From Pseudomonas koreensis (lineage in GTDB: Bacteria > Pseudomonadota > Gammaproteobacteria > Pseudomonadales > Pseudomonadaceae), in the NCBI RefSeq assembly GCF_024169245.1, contig NZ_JALJWP010000001.1, positions 2,357,501-2,421,500 of the forward strand: a stretch of 64,000 nucleotides of DNA. Reading direction: 5' to 3'. How positions within the stretch are numbered: position 1 is the stretch's first letter; each line of letters starts with the position of its first letter. Made by a program: the position numbers and the translations under genes. The notes below the pieces were generated by a model, which saw nothing but the letters and a program-made list of their open reading frames with translations, searched no databases and had not been told where the DNA came from. Of the stretch, positions 27,536 to 36,651 are shown in pieces.

Positions 27536-29017
27536 TCAGACCATCATCAGCAGCACGGCGACAAAAATGCTGCCGGCGGAGAAGGTCATGGTCCGAGACG
27601 ACCAGGTGTTGAACCAACGTTGAAAGCTGGCGAGATCACGGGTCAGGGATGTGGGCTGGCGAGTCCAGGATTGTTGGTCGAGGCGGAAGAACACGTAGAT
27701 CTTCACCAGGGCGCCAACGATCTGGTTGTAATACAGAATCGCCGGGTAAGCAGGACCGATGCGGTGGCCGGAACACGACAGCAACAGCGTCAGGATCAGG
27801 CGGGTGATACCGATCCACAGCAGGTACACGAGGATGAACGCGGTGCCGTACTTGAAGCTGGCGATCAGTGCGACGGTCAAGCCGAGCAGCGAGGTCCACA
27901 TCGACACGCGCTGGTCGAACAGCACCACCGAGGTGAACGCGCCGAGGCGACGGATACCCAGACCGAGTGCGCGCGAGTTCTGGCGCAGGTTGTTGCCGTA
28001 CCAGCGGAACATCAGCTTGCGGCTGGCCTTGATAAAGCTCTTTTCCGGCGGGTGCTCAACGGTGTTGATCGCGGCGTCCGGCACGTAGAAGGTGTCGTAA
28101 CCCAGACGCATCAGGCTGAACCAGCTCGATTTGTCGTCACCGGTAAGGAACTTGAAACGCCCCAGACGCCAGTGTTGCAGCGAGTCGCTTTCAACGTCGG
28201 CGATGAATTCCGGATTGGTCACCACGGAGGCTTTGAACACCGACATCCGACCGGTCATGGTCAGCACGCGCTTGGACAGGGCCATCGAGCACATGTTGAT
28301 GTGGCGCTGGGCGAAACGCAGCTTGTGCCATTCGCTCATGATGTAGCCGCCGCGCACTTCGCAGAACTCGTTGGTGGTCAGGCCGCCGACATTGCCGAAC
28401 AGCTGGAACCACGGCACGGTCTTGCGCACGACGCCTTCGCCGAGCACGGTGTCGCCGTCGATCACGGCCACCACGGCACGGTCGTCCGGCAGGTGACGGG
28501 AGATCGCGCGGAAACCGAACGCCAGACCATCGCGCTTGCCGGTACCGGGAATGCGTACGAAGTCGAGCTTGACTCGCTCCGGCGGATTCATCCGCGCCCA
28601 CAGCGCCTTGACCAGCAGCTCGTCGGACATTTCCACGATCGAGCAGACAATGGTGGTCGGCAGTTCGCAGTCGATGGCTTCGCGGATCACCGAGCTGTAG
28701 ACCTGCGCTGTGGTCAGCGCGTCAATACGAAAGCTGGTGACCATCAGAAACACATGCGACGGATCGGCCGCTTTACCCAGCTTGCGTACTTTGCGACGCA
28801 GGTGCGGGTAAACGATGTAGAGAAAAATCATGCCGCGCACAAAGTGCGTTGCACCCATCGAGTAGCGCCAGATACCCACGGCGCCAATCAGGAAAATGAA
28901 GTCCTTCGACTCGGAGTCGAATGTGGACGTGGGCAGCATCAAGGCCAGGCCCATCAGCAGACTGAGATAAAAAAGCCAGCCGGCTGATTGCAGAAAAAAA
29001 TGTTTGAGCTTGGTCAT
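27536..29017 (-). CDS. alg8: Alginate polymerase, family 2 glycosyltransferase Alg8
   Basis: Alg8 polymerises GDP-mannuronate at the inner membrane. From the ATG at 29017 it has 493 residues, matching the family; an ATG at 29026 adds three residues. Two membrane helices at the N terminus and at least three at the C terminus flank the GT2 domain. The domain has DGDT (near residue 187), the acceptor-side ADVESD, TGDD and the membrane-proximal [15 protein letters not shown], equivalent to QxxRW. It needs Alg44 and c-di-GMP. It lies 84 bp after algD, separated by a stable hairpin. Confidence 0.96.
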   Translation of the reverse strand: MTKLKHFFLQSAGWLFYLSLLMGLALMLPTSTFDSESKDFIFLIGAVGIWRYSMGATHFVRGMIFLYIVYPHLRRKVRKLGKAADPSHVFLMVTSFRIDALTTAQVYSSVIREAIDCELPTTIVCSIVEMSDELLVKALWARMNPPERVKLDFVRIPGTGKRDGLAFGFRAISRHLPDDRAVVAVIDGDTVLGEGVVRKTVPWFQLFGNVGGLTTNEFCEVRGGYIMSEWHKLRFAQRHINMCSMALSKRVLTMTGRMSVFKASVVTNPEFIADVESDSLQHWRLGRFKFLTGDDKSSWFSLMRLGYDTFYVPDAAINTVEHPPEKSFIKASRKLMFRWYGNNLRQNSRALGLGIRRLGAFTSVVLFDQRVSMWTSLLGLTVALIASFKYGTAFILVYLLWIGITRLILTLLLSCSGHRIGPAYPAILYYNQIVGALVKIYVFFRLDQQSWTRQPTSLTRDLASFQRWFNTWSSRTMTFSAGSIFVAVLLMMV

Positions 29018-29041
29018 AACCGTCATCCGAAGGTGATGGAG

Positions 29042-29083
29042 GCTTCAAGCCGCAAGCGTGTTGCTTTGCTTGCGGCCTGAAGC
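29042..29083 (-). repeat. Stable hairpin between algD and alg8
   Basis: GCTTCA (29042-29047) and GCCGCAAG (29049-29056) pair with CTTGCGGC (29069-29076) and TGAAGC (29078-29083). This leaves one mismatched pair and a 12-nt loop. There is no T-run. It lies in the 84-bp spacer and could protect algD mRNA or lower alg8 expression relative to algD. It resembles dispersed GCTTCAAGC-type repeats of pseudomonads. Confidence 0.8.
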
Positions 29084-29101
29084 TTGAGGCTTGCTGCAGC
29101 C

Positions 29102-30418
29102 TTACCAGCAAATGCCTTCGGTGCGGCTACCGGCGCTGGTGGCCTTGGACATGAAGCCCACCAGGTCGATGACTTGCTTGCCCTGTGGTGCTTCCTGGGC
29201 CAGCGCACGGAATTTCTCGTCGCGGTTGCCGAGGATGATCACGTCGGAGTTGTCGATGACCGAGTCGAAGTCGGAGTTGAGCAGGGACGACACATGCGGA
29301 ATCTTCGATTCGATGTAGTCCTTGTTCGCACCGTGGACACGGGCGTACTCGACGTTGCTGTCGTAGATGCTCAGGTCGTAACCCTTGCCGATCAGCATTT
29401 CCGCCAGTTCGACCAGCGGGCTTTCGCGCAGGTCGTCGGTGCCGGCCTTGAAGCTCAGACCGAGCAGGGCGACTTTGCGTTTTTCATGGCTTTCAACGAT
29501 GTCGAAAGCGTTCTGCACTTGCGATTCGTTACTGCGCATCAGCGAGTTGAGCAGCGGTGCTTCGACGTCCAGGGAACCGGCGCGGTAGGTCAGCGCACGT
29601 ACGTCTTTGGGCAGGCACGAGCCGCCGAAGGCGAAGCCCGGACGCATGTAGTACTGGGACAGGTTCAGAGTCTTGTCCTGGCAGACCACTTCCATCACTT
29701 CACGACCATCGACGCCGACGGCTTTGGCGATGTTGCCGATCTCGTTGGCGAAGGTCACTTTGGTCGCGTGCCAGACGTTGCAGGTGTACTTGATCATCTC
29801 GGCAACGGCGATGTCCTTGCGGATGATCGGTGCGTCGAGTTCTTCGTACAGCGATTGCAGAACGTCGCCCGAGGCGGTATCGAACTCGCCGATAACGGTC
29901 ATCGGTGGCTGATCGTAGTCAGCGATGGCGGTGGATTCGCGGAGGAATTCCGGGTTGACCGCAACGCCGAAATCGACGCCGGCTTTCTTGCCCGAGCAGT
30001 CTTCCAGAATCGGGATGACCACGTTGGCCACGGTGCCTGGCAACACGGTGCTGCGCACGACGATGGTGTGGCGGGTGGTTTTTTCACGCAGGACAAAACC
30101 GATCTCGCGGCAAACGGCCTCGATGTAGTTCAGTTCCAGGTCGCCGTTCTTTTTGCTTGGCGTGCCGACGCAGATCATCGACAGGTCGGTATCACGAATC
30201 GCCTCGGCGAAGTTGGTCGTGCCGCGCAGACGACCGGTCTGGATACCCTGTTGCAGCAGTTCGCCCAGGCCCGGTTCAACAATCGGCGATTTGCCGGCGT
30301 TAATCATGTCGATCTTGTCTTTGGCAACGTCGACGCCAACTACGTCATGGCCCCGTGCAGACAGGCAACCGGCACATACTGCGCCAACGTAACCCAAACC
30401 AAATATGCTGATGCGCAT
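29102..30418 (-). CDS. algD: GDP-mannose 6-dehydrogenase AlgD
   Basis: AlgD (438 residues) oxidises GDP-mannose twice with NAD+ to GDP-mannuronate, the committed and limiting step of alginate synthesis. The N-terminal Rossmann motif IFGLGYVGAVCAG is at residues 4-16. The catalytic cysteine is in FGGSCLPKD, and GLSFKAGTDDLRESP marks the UDP/GDP-binding C-terminal domain. It is the first gene of the operon. Upstream lie 800 bp of regulatory DNA, as expected for a promoter controlled by distant sites for several regulators. Confidence 0.97.
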   Translation of the reverse strand: MRISIFGLGYVGAVCAGCLSARGHDVVGVDVAKDKIDMINAGKSPIVEPGLGELLQQGIQTGRLRGTTNFAEAIRDTDLSMICVGTPSKKNGDLELNYIEAVCREIGFVLREKTTRHTIVVRSTVLPGTVANVVIPILEDCSGKKAGVDFGVAVNPEFLRESTAIADYDQPPMTVIGEFDTASGDVLQSLYEELDAPIIRKDIAVAEMIKYTCNVWHATKVTFANEIGNIAKAVGVDGREVMEVVCQDKTLNLSQYYMRPGFAFGGSCLPKDVRALTYRAGSLDVEAPLLNSLMRSNESQVQNAFDIVESHEKRKVALLGLSFKAGTDDLRESPLVELAEMLIGKGYDLSIYDSNVEYARVHGANKDYIESKIPHVSSLLNSDFDSVIDNSDVIILGNRDEKFRALAQEAPQGKQVIDLVGFMSKATSAGSRTEGICW

Positions 30419-31227
30419 CGCAATTACCTCTGTATATATCAGGCCTTAGAAGGCCGGAGTTAATGGTGTTCAGCGGTCACTAGTGCACTCGGAAGTGCGG
30501 CTTACAGGCGCCACAATGCCGTGTGCAGGCATACAAAGTTCCGAGTGTCTAATAAGTGCACTCAAGAAGTGCGCAACTAGGCCTTGTTGTTATGACTTGC
30601 CCTGTTATGCAGCCGATCTTCCGTGCGGGAAGACTCTAGTGCAGTCGTGTAGCCTGCTCGACGTCCGGTAGGGAGCCGGTAAATCAAGCAGTTAGGTGCT
30701 CAGGCGAGCACGTTTATAGGGGCGCGGCCTTGGCCTTTGTAGGGGATATTAATGGTGCGTATCTCCTGTCCTTCGATTGTTTTGAGACTCGTTAGTCACT
30801 CAGGCAAGTTGTTGTGACAACTTGGTTACATGGCTATCTGCTCTGCGTAAGTTATCTCGTACAAACTCGGCGAGAATCGTTACCGGTGGTATGAGCAACG
30901 CATTTGGACATAGTTCCAGCCCGCTCATCGTGCCGGTCGAAATTTTTTGAAATATTGATGAAGATGGCACTGGGTGCAAATTGATAGCACTAACCATTTC
31001 GCCCTTTACTGATCGGGGTGAAACCGGGGTCGATAGTTTTGTGCCACTACCGGTAAAAAATTTAAGTGCCACTACTGAAAAAAAACTTCAGTGTCGAGTG
31101 AAACTAAAATTAGAAAACAGGGTGTGGTTTTATTGGCGCCATGAAATTGGCGATATGTAGCGAGGGGATTTTGACTTCGGGCGGACTGCACGACTCATCG
31201 TGAAAAGAGTCGTGCAAAGGGCATGCT
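30419..31227 (-). promoter_or_regulatory. algD upstream regulatory region
   Basis: This gene-free 809-bp stretch is lower in GC than its neighbours. Seen directly: the palindrome AGTGCACT at 30482-30489 and 30555-30562, 73 bp apart, each next to GCACTTC on the minus strand; GTGCCACTAC in direct repeat at 31041-31050 and 31066-31075, 25 bp apart; and GGCCTTCTAAGGCC at about 30442-30455. GAACTT on the minus strand (30536-30541) resembles the -35 of an AlgT/sigma-22 promoter, but no matching -10 is seen at 16-17 bp. In P. aeruginosa this region binds AlgR, AlgB and AmrZ; which of these applies here I cannot tell. Confidence 0.6.
31188..31215. terminator. Inverted repeat after yaaA
   Basis: GCACGACTC (31188-31196) and GAGTCGTGC (31207-31215) form a perfect 9-bp stem with a 10-nt loop just after the yaaA stop. 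No T-run follows on the minus strand, so it is a weak terminator or an mRNA 3' end stabiliser. Confidence 0.6.
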
Positions 31228-32007
31228 TTATTCCGGGGCGTGGTCGCGCAAAAACACCAGATTGTCGGGTTTCGAATGCTCGGCGCTGTAGCGATAACCC
31301 TGCACATCGAATTGCTTGAGCTGAGCCGGATCGTTGATGCGTTCCTGAATCACAAAACGACTCATCAGGCCGCGCGCTTTCTTCGCGTAGAAACTGATGA
31401 TCTTGTACTGGCCGTTCTTCTGATCCTTGAACTCGGTGTTGATGATCCGCGCGTTCAAGGCGCTGCGCTTGACCGCGGAAAAGTATTCGTTGGATGCAAG
31501 GTTGAGCAGCACGTCATCGCCCTGATCGGCCAGCGCTTCGTTCAGCCATTCGCTGATGCGCGTGCCCCAGAACGCGTACAGATCCTTGCCACGGGCGTTG
31601 GCCAGTTTGGTGCCCATCTCCAGGCGATAGGGTTGCATCAGGTCCAGCGGGCGCAGCAGGCCGTAAAGGCCGGAGAGCATGCGCAGGTGCTTCTGCGCGT
31701 AATCGAATTGCGCCTCGCTGAATGACTGCGCGTCGAGGCCGGTGTAAACATCACCCTTGAATGCAAGCAGGGCCTGCTTGGCGTTCTCTGGTGTGAAGGC
31801 CGGCGTCCAGCTGCTGAAACGCGCGGCATTGAGGCCACCGATCTTGTCGGACACGTGCATCAACTCGCTGATCTGCGCCGGGCTCAGCTCGCGCAGTTGC
31901 TGGATCAATTCCTGCGAATGGTCGAGGTACTGCGGCTGGGTAAAGCGCTGGGTCGCCGGCGGTGTTTCGTAGTCGAGGGTCTTGGCGGGGGAAATCACCA
32001 TCAGCAT
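31228..32007 (-). CDS. yaaA: Peroxide stress protein YaaA (DUF328)
   Basis: YaaA has 259 residues. It begins [16 protein letters not shown], the family hallmark, and has the other conserved blocks [32 protein letters not shown] and [13 protein letters not shown]. In E. coli it lowers free iron during peroxide stress and has a DNA-binding fold; the biochemical role is not settled. It is cytoplasmic and a single gene, transcribed towards the algD control region. The length is typical. Confidence 0.95.
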   Translation of the reverse strand: MLMVISPAKTLDYETPPATQRFTQPQYLDHSQELIQQLRELSPAQISELMHVSDKIGGLNAARFSSWTPAFTPENAKQALLAFKGDVYTGLDAQSFSEAQFDYAQKHLRMLSGLYGLLRPLDLMQPYRLEMGTKLANARGKDLYAFWGTRISEWLNEALADQGDDVLLNLASNEYFSAVKRSALNARIINTEFKDQKNGQYKIISFYAKKARGLMSRFVIQERINDPAQLKQFDVQGYRYSAEHSKPDNLVFLRDHAPE

Positions 32008-32107
32008 GAAGTCGTCTCCTTTGATCGTGGGGGCGATTCTAGGGGGTTGTCCTTGTTGACTCCAGCTATGAGCGTGATAGGTGATCGACGGCCGAGCGCA
32101 TTCCCCT

Positions 32108-32195
32108 GTAGGAGTGAGCCTGCTCGCGATTGCGGTCTGACATTCAGCATTGTCGTGACTGTTCTATCGCTATCGCGAGCAGGCTCACTCCTACA
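32108..32195. repeat. REPIN (gagcctgctcgcgat family)
   Basis: This inverted REP pair lies in the divergent gap between yaaA and the polysaccharide deacetylase-like gene. About 50 bp remain between it and the next start. Confidence 0.87.
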
Positions 32196-32257
32196 GGGAT
32201 CAGCGTCGTGGCTTATCAGCTATAGTGCCGCGCGGGTTTTGTTACGGAGACATCCCT

Positions 32258-33382
32258 TTGCGCATTGTTCTTTTATTTACCGCGTGGCTGCTGAGCTTCG
32301 CGGCCGTGGCGGCGCCCGGCGATGCGGCGACGCTGGATCGCACGACCTGGCCGGAGCAACTGAGCAATCCGACCCTGTTCGATGTTGCGTCGCGGGCGGA
32401 AATCCTCATGTTCGCTCGCGGCCTGCTCGGCACCGAGTCCATCGACGAAGCGGCACTGGCCCAGCGCCTGGGTCTGCGCACGGTCAATATCGATGCGGTC
32501 AACCAGTTGCGCCAGCGCCTCTGGCAGCGTCTGCTCGCCAGCTACAATCACGCCCAGCAAAGCTGCGATCAGGACGCCTCGTTCTGCTTCCTCGTCGAAG
32601 ACTTGCCGACCCTGCGCGAGCAGGCGGCCAAGTTCGTGGTCAGCGACGACAGCTATTACACCAAGTGGGCCGAGCCGAGCCGGATCTTCCATTTGCAGTA
32701 CCTCGACGAGCTGATGCGCAAGGCCGCGCTGTCACCGCAAACCAGTAATGAATTCGATCGTTTCGGCGACTACGAACGTAACGGCGAAGACATGCACGAC
32801 CGGCTGTTTCTGCTGACCTTCGACAGCGCCGCCAACGTGCAACCGGACAACACCGACTGGCTGACCGAGTACCTGCGCAAGTCCAATCTGAGCGCAACGT
32901 TCTTTGTTCTGGGCAAGGATATTCAGGCGCGACTCGCGGGCCGTTCGGTCAGCAGCCTGCAGGCAAGCTTTTCCCGGCAGTGCGTGGGCGTGCAGGGTTG
33001 GGAATTCCGCTCCCACAGCCATTGGCAGGACTGGCAGGATTCGGTGCGGCGCAGCGCTGATCTGGTGAAGAACAAGTTGCCGGAAAACTACGTGCCGCTG
33101 TTCCGTCCGCCGGATGGCCAGCGCCGCAGTGACGCGCAAGGTTTTTTCAATAGCCAGGGCCTGCAAGTAGCGCTGTGGGACATTGATGCTCAGGACGGCG
33201 CCGGCAAGCTCAAGGGCCCGGCAAGCGCGCAGCGGGTGCTGACCCTGATGCTGCTGTGGCGTCACGGGGTGATCAATTTCAACATGAAACAGGATGCGGT
33301 GAAGACGTCGCTGCCGTGGCTGATCACCCAGACTGCGCAGAGCGGCATCGGCTGGGAAGACTGTCAGGACGCGTTTCGTTGA
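32258..33382 (+). CDS. Exported polysaccharide deacetylase-like (NodB-fold) protein with altered motifs
   Basis: From the TTG at 32258, with GGAG 8 nt upstream, the protein has 374 residues and a signal peptide (RIVLLFTAWLLSFAAVAA). The first half is helical. The second half has the NodB homology layout: LLTFDSAAN, SATFFVLGKD, EFRSHSHWQDW, PLFRPPDGQ, WDIDAQD. The usual metal-binding TFDDGP is TFDSAA here, and the HSxxH motif is not intact, so classic deacetylase activity is doubtful. Periplasmic location is likely. It is a single gene followed by a long hairpin. Confidence 0.75.
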   Translation: MRIVLLFTAWLLSFAAVAAPGDAATLDRTTWPEQLSNPTLFDVASRAEILMFARGLLGTESIDEAALAQRLGLRTVNIDAVNQLRQRLWQRLLASYNHAQQSCDQDASFCFLVEDLPTLREQAAKFVVSDDSYYTKWAEPSRIFHLQYLDELMRKAALSPQTSNEFDRFGDYERNGEDMHDRLFLLTFDSAANVQPDNTDWLTEYLRKSNLSATFFVLGKDIQARLAGRSVSSLQASFSRQCVGVQGWEFRSHSHWQDWQDSVRRSADLVKNKLPENYVPLFRPPDGQRRSDAQGFFNSQGLQVALWDIDAQDGAGKLKGPASAQRVLTLMLLWRHGVINFNMKQDAVKTSLPWLITQTAQSGIGWEDCQDAFR

Positions 33383-33391
33383 GAAATGAGA

Positions 33392-33494
33392 AAAAGCCCG
33401 GAAACATTGGACTTGGGGTGATTTTCAGGAGGAATTCGCTGCAGGCGGACTTCCGACTTTAGCGGGGTACGGGGAGTCCGCCAAGGGCTTTTCG
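33392..33494 (+). terminator. Nested hairpin terminator after the deacetylase-like gene
   Basis: AAAAGCCC (33392-33399) pairs with GGGCTTTT (33485-33492), and inside it GGCGGACT (33444-33451) pairs with AGTCCGCC (33475-33482). The distance is large for a simple terminator, about 85 nt of enclosed sequence, so a structured RNA is not excluded. The rest of the gap up to 33720 shows no clear signals. Confidence 0.5.
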
Positions 33495-33720
33495 TCACTC
33501 TGCAAAATAAACTTAAAAAAACCGTCAAAGAGCTTTTTTATGTCATCGGTTTTGGAGTATTACGAAGACAGACCGCCGAAACCTGCAACACAGGTGGCGT
33601 CTTCCCAGACTCCTATTGTGTGCAGTTCATCCAGGCCCTCGTGGATGAATTCGGCAGTCACCTCGAGGCGCAGCACTGTCAAGGTATTGCGTCGAATGGC
33701 TCCCACATAGGTGACCGAGT

Positions 33721-35115
33721 ATGGATGATCACGGACGCAGCCCTTCCTCCAACCAGCCAATCCTGTATGTACTCGATACCAACGTATTGATTCACGATCC
33801 AAATGCCCTGCTGAATTTCGAAGAACACCACGTCGCCATCCCGATGACCGTGCTGGAAGAGCTGGACAAGCTCAAAAGCGGCCATCACAGCGTAGCCGCC
33901 GAATGCCGCCAGGCAATCCGCCTGATCGACAAGACCCTGGGCGATGCGTCCCCCGAAGACGTCGAGCTGGGCGTGCCGATCCAGCGTGGCAAGGGCGGGC
34001 CGAAGGGCTTGCTGTCAATTCTGATGAGCAAGCAGGCCGAGTCGAACCTGATTCTGCCCGAGCACCTGAACGACAACAAAATCATCAACCAGTTGATCGA
34101 TCTGCACACCCGTGACCCGCAGAAGCCAGTGGTGCTGGTCACCAAAGACATCAACATGCGCCTCAAGGCGCGCGCCTGTGGCATCGACGCCGAGGACTAC
34201 AGCACCGACCAGTTGGTCGATGACGTGTCCCTGCTGCCCAACGGCTACCACAACATGACCGGCTCGTTCTGGGACCGCGTGAGCAAGGTCGAAACCCGTC
34301 AGGACCACGGCCGCACCTGGCATCAGGTGCAACTGATCGACAACCTGCCGGCGGTGCACATCAACGAGTTCATCATCGACGAGCAGGGCTTTGTCGGCTG
34401 GATCAAGGAAATCCAGGAAGACAGACTGCTGATCCTCGACCTGCATCAGGAACCGCTGCTGCATCAGGAGGCCTGGGGCCTGAAGCCGCGCGACATCTAT
34501 CAGAGTCTGGCGCTGTACGCGTTGCTTGATCCGGACATTCATCTGGTTAACCTGTCCGGCGCTGCCGGGTCCGGTAAAACCATTCTGGCGCTGGCCGCTG
34601 CGATCGAGCAGACCATGGTCAGCAAGCGTTATCGCCGCATCATCGCCACCCGCAGCGTGCAGGGTCTGGACCAGGAAATCGGCTTCCTGCCCGGCACCGA
34701 AGCGGAAAAAATGGAGCCTTGGCTGGGCGCCATCACCGACAACCTCGAAGCCTTGCACATGGATGACGAAAACACCCATGGCAGCGTCGATTACATCCTC
34801 AGTAAAGTGCCGTTGCAGTTCAAATCGCTCAACTACATTCGTGGTCGCAGCTTCCAGCAGAGCCTGATCCTGATCGACGAATGCCAGAACCTCACGCCGC
34901 ACCAGATGAAGACCATCATCACCCGTGCCGGCGCCGGTTCCAAAGTGGTGTGCCTGGGCAACCTGGCACAGATCGATACCCCTTACCTGTCCGCGACCAG
35001 CTCCGGGCTGACCTACCTGACCGAACGCTTCAAGGATTTCCCCAACGGTGTGCACATCACCCTGCAAGGGGTGCCTCGCTCGATCCTGGCCGAATACGCC
35101 GAATCGCATTTGTAA
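33721..35115 (+). CDS. PhoH-family protein with N-terminal PIN domain (PhoH2 type)
   Basis: The protein has 464 residues. The N-terminal PIN nuclease domain (about 14-150) begins ILYVLDTNVLIHDP, with acidic metal-binding residues conserved. The C-terminal PhoH ATPase domain has Walker A GAAGSGKT (residues 280-287) and Walker B LILIDECQNL (near 381-390). PhoH2 proteins are RNA helicase/RNase proteins in the families studied; in Proteobacteria the function is poorly known. The ATG at 33721 has no strong ribosome site. It is a single gene with a strong terminator. Confidence 0.92.
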   Translation: MDDHGRSPSSNQPILYVLDTNVLIHDPNALLNFEEHHVAIPMTVLEELDKLKSGHHSVAAECRQAIRLIDKTLGDASPEDVELGVPIQRGKGGPKGLLSILMSKQAESNLILPEHLNDNKIINQLIDLHTRDPQKPVVLVTKDINMRLKARACGIDAEDYSTDQLVDDVSLLPNGYHNMTGSFWDRVSKVETRQDHGRTWHQVQLIDNLPAVHINEFIIDEQGFVGWIKEIQEDRLLILDLHQEPLLHQEAWGLKPRDIYQSLALYALLDPDIHLVNLSGAAGSGKTILALAAAIEQTMVSKRYRRIIATRSVQGLDQEIGFLPGTEAEKMEPWLGAITDNLEALHMDDENTHGSVDYILSKVPLQFKSLNYIRGRSFQQSLILIDECQNLTPHQMKTIITRAGAGSKVVCLGNLAQIDTPYLSATSSGLTYLTERFKDFPNGVHITLQGVPRSILAEYAESHL

Positions 35116-35129
35116 CCCTTCCCACAAGA

Positions 35130-35160
35130 CCGGGCGGCCCTTAAAGCCGCCCGGTTTTTT
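35130..35160 (+). terminator. Rho-independent terminator of the PhoH gene
   Basis: CCGGGCGGC (35130-35138) pairs with GCCGCCCGG (35146-35154), with a 7-nt loop and six T after it, 15 bp after the stop codon. Confidence 0.95.
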
Positions 35161-35181
35161 ATGCCTTACGCAGATCCCAAT

Positions 35182-35267
35182 GTAGGAGCTGCCGAAGGCT
35201 GCGATCTTTTGATCTTGTTTTTTTAAAAATCAAAGTCAAAAGATCGCAGCCTTCGGCAGCTCCTACA
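35182..35267. repeat. REPIN (gctgcgatc family)
   Basis: This nearly perfect inverted REP pair with an A/T-rich centre lies between the PhoH terminator and moaC. Confidence 0.9.
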
Positions 35268-35344
35268 CCAAGAACGCCATATTCGTGCGTGCGGATATCT
35301 GACCCACAGGTTTACAATCCACGCTCCTGATCAGGAGTAATCCC

Positions 35345-35818
35345 GTGCTGACTCATCTCGATTCCCAAGGTCGCGCCAACATGGTCGACGTCACTGAAAA
35401 AGCCGTGACGTTCCGTGAGGCGACGGCTCAAGCGCTGGTGCGCATGCTCCCCGAAACCCTGCAGATGATTGTCAGCGGTGGTCATCCCAAGGGCGACGTA
35501 TTCGCTGTGGCGCGCATCGCCGGGATCCAGGCGGCGAAGAAAACCAGCGATCTCATTCCGCTGTGCCATCCGCTGATGCTGACGGGCGTCAAAGTCGAAC
35601 TCAGCGCCGAAGGCGAAGACAGCGTACGCATCGTCGCCCGCTGCAAGCTGTCCGGGCAGACCGGCGTAGAGATGGAAGCGCTGACCGCCGCCAGCGTCGC
35701 CGCCCTGACCATCTACGACATGTGCAAAGCCGTCGATCGAGGCATGACTATCGAAAGCGTGCGTCTGCTGGAAAAAGTCGGCGGCAAGAGCGGCCACTTC
35801 CAGGCGGAGCAGCCATGA
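35345..35818 (+). CDS. moaC: Cyclic pyranopterin monophosphate synthase MoaC
   Basis: MoaC has 157 residues from a GTG start. It completes the first step of molybdenum-cofactor synthesis, closing the pyranopterin ring after MoaA. The family blocks are [29 protein letters not shown] and [11 protein letters not shown], with the catalytic Lys in the last third (DMCKAVDR). It overlaps moaD by 4 bp (ATGA), and moaE follows, so moaCDE form one operon. The length equals that of the family. Confidence 0.97.
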   Translation: MLTHLDSQGRANMVDVTEKAVTFREATAQALVRMLPETLQMIVSGGHPKGDVFAVARIAGIQAAKKTSDLIPLCHPLMLTGVKVELSAEGEDSVRIVARCKLSGQTGVEMEALTAASVAALTIYDMCKAVDRGMTIESVRLLEKVGGKSGHFQAEQP

Positions 35819-36057
35819 ACCTGACCGTGAAGTTTTTTGCCCGTTACCGTGAAGCGCTTGGCGTGGATTCGGTAACGGTTGAAGGTGATTTTGCCACCGT
35901 CGATGACGTACGCGCACTGCTCGCGCAACGTGACGGCGCCGAGGTGTTGAGCGAGCAGAATCTGATGTGCGCGCGCAACGAGGATCTTTGCCAGCTCGAC
36001 GAGCCCGTGGTCGATGGCGACGAAGTGGCGTTTTTTCCGACCGTGACCGGAGGCTGA
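35815..36057 (+). CDS. moaD: Molybdopterin synthase small subunit MoaD
   Basis: MoaD has 80 residues of ubiquitin-like fold and begins [16 protein letters not shown]. It ends in the obligatory Gly-Gly (VTGG), which is thiocarboxylated to carry sulfur for molybdopterin. The start is the ATG overlapping the moaC stop. The moaE ATG follows two bases after the stop, which indicates translation coupling within the heterotetramer genes. Confidence 0.96.
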   Translation: MNLTVKFFARYREALGVDSVTVEGDFATVDDVRALLAQRDGAEVLSEQNLMCARNEDLCQLDEPVVDGDEVAFFPTVTGG

Positions 36058-36059
36058 AC

Positions 36060-36512
36060 ATGGCGATTCGCGTGCAGGCCATGCCGTTCGATCCAGGCAG
36101 TGAAGTGAATGCGATGCACGCGGCCAATGTTGGCGTTGGCGCGGTGGTGAGCTTTGTCGGTTATGTGCGCGACTTCAATGATGGTCTCGACGTGGCGGGA
36201 ATGTTCCTGGAGCACTATCCGGGCATGACCGAAAAAGCCCTCGGCAAGATCGCTGTCGAAGCCGAGCAGCGCTGGCCGCTGCTGAAGCTGGAAGTGCTGC
36301 ACCGCATCGGCGCGCTGGAGCCGGGCGAGCCGATCGTCTTCGTCGGCGCTGCCAGCGCCCACCGCCAGGCCGCGTTCGATGCCTGCGCCTTCGTCATGGA
36401 CTACCTGAAAACCCGCGCGCCGTTCTGGAAGAAAGAAAACACCAGCGATGGACCGCGTTGGGTCGAAGGGCGCGACAGTGATCATGCTGCCGCCGATCGC
36501 TGGAAGAAGTAA
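36060..36512 (+). CDS. moaE: Molybdopterin synthase catalytic subunit MoaE
   Basis: MoaE has 150 residues. It adds two sulfurs from MoaD to the pyranopterin. The conserved parts are GAVVSFVGYVRD, LEHYPGMTEKAL, SAHRQAAFDACAFVMDYLKTRAP (given in part) and PFWKKE with the catalytic lysines. A REPIN follows the gene, with no other terminator. Confidence 0.97.
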   Translation: MAIRVQAMPFDPGSEVNAMHAANVGVGAVVSFVGYVRDFNDGLDVAGMFLEHYPGMTEKALGKIAVEAEQRWPLLKLEVLHRIGALEPGEPIVFVGAASAHRQAAFDACAFVMDYLKTRAPFWKKENTSDGPRWVEGRDSDHAAADRWKK

Positions 36513-36537
36513 GTGCTGTAGTGTCTTCAAATCCGCT

Positions 36538-36602
36538 ATCGCGAGCAGGCTCACTCCTACAGGGGACCGCATTCCAAATGTAGGAGTGAGCCTGCTCGCG
36601 AT
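36538..36602. repeat. REPIN (gagcctgctcgcgat family), short spacer
   Basis: Two inverted REP cores with only about 20 bp between them lie after moaE. They may serve as its 3' end. Confidence 0.87.
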
Positions 36603-36651
36603 GACGCCTTCTGCATTACCCAAAATCTCGCTGACACATCGCTAAGGCCAA

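Noticed and set aside
30518..30541. GAACTT element as an AlgT/sigma-22 promoter of algD
   Set aside because: The -35 hexamer is good, but no TCtgA-like -10 occurs at 16-17 bp; kept only as a remark in the regulatory feature.
30800..31072. Minus-strand 90-residue reading frame in the algD upstream region
   Set aside because: The GTG start has no ribosome site, the composition is that of non-coding DNA, and it covers the candidate regulatory repeats.
33540..33802. Short frames on both strands before the PhoH gene
   Set aside because: A 56-codon plus-strand frame from 33540 and an 80-codon minus-strand frame have no ribosome site and no family resemblance.
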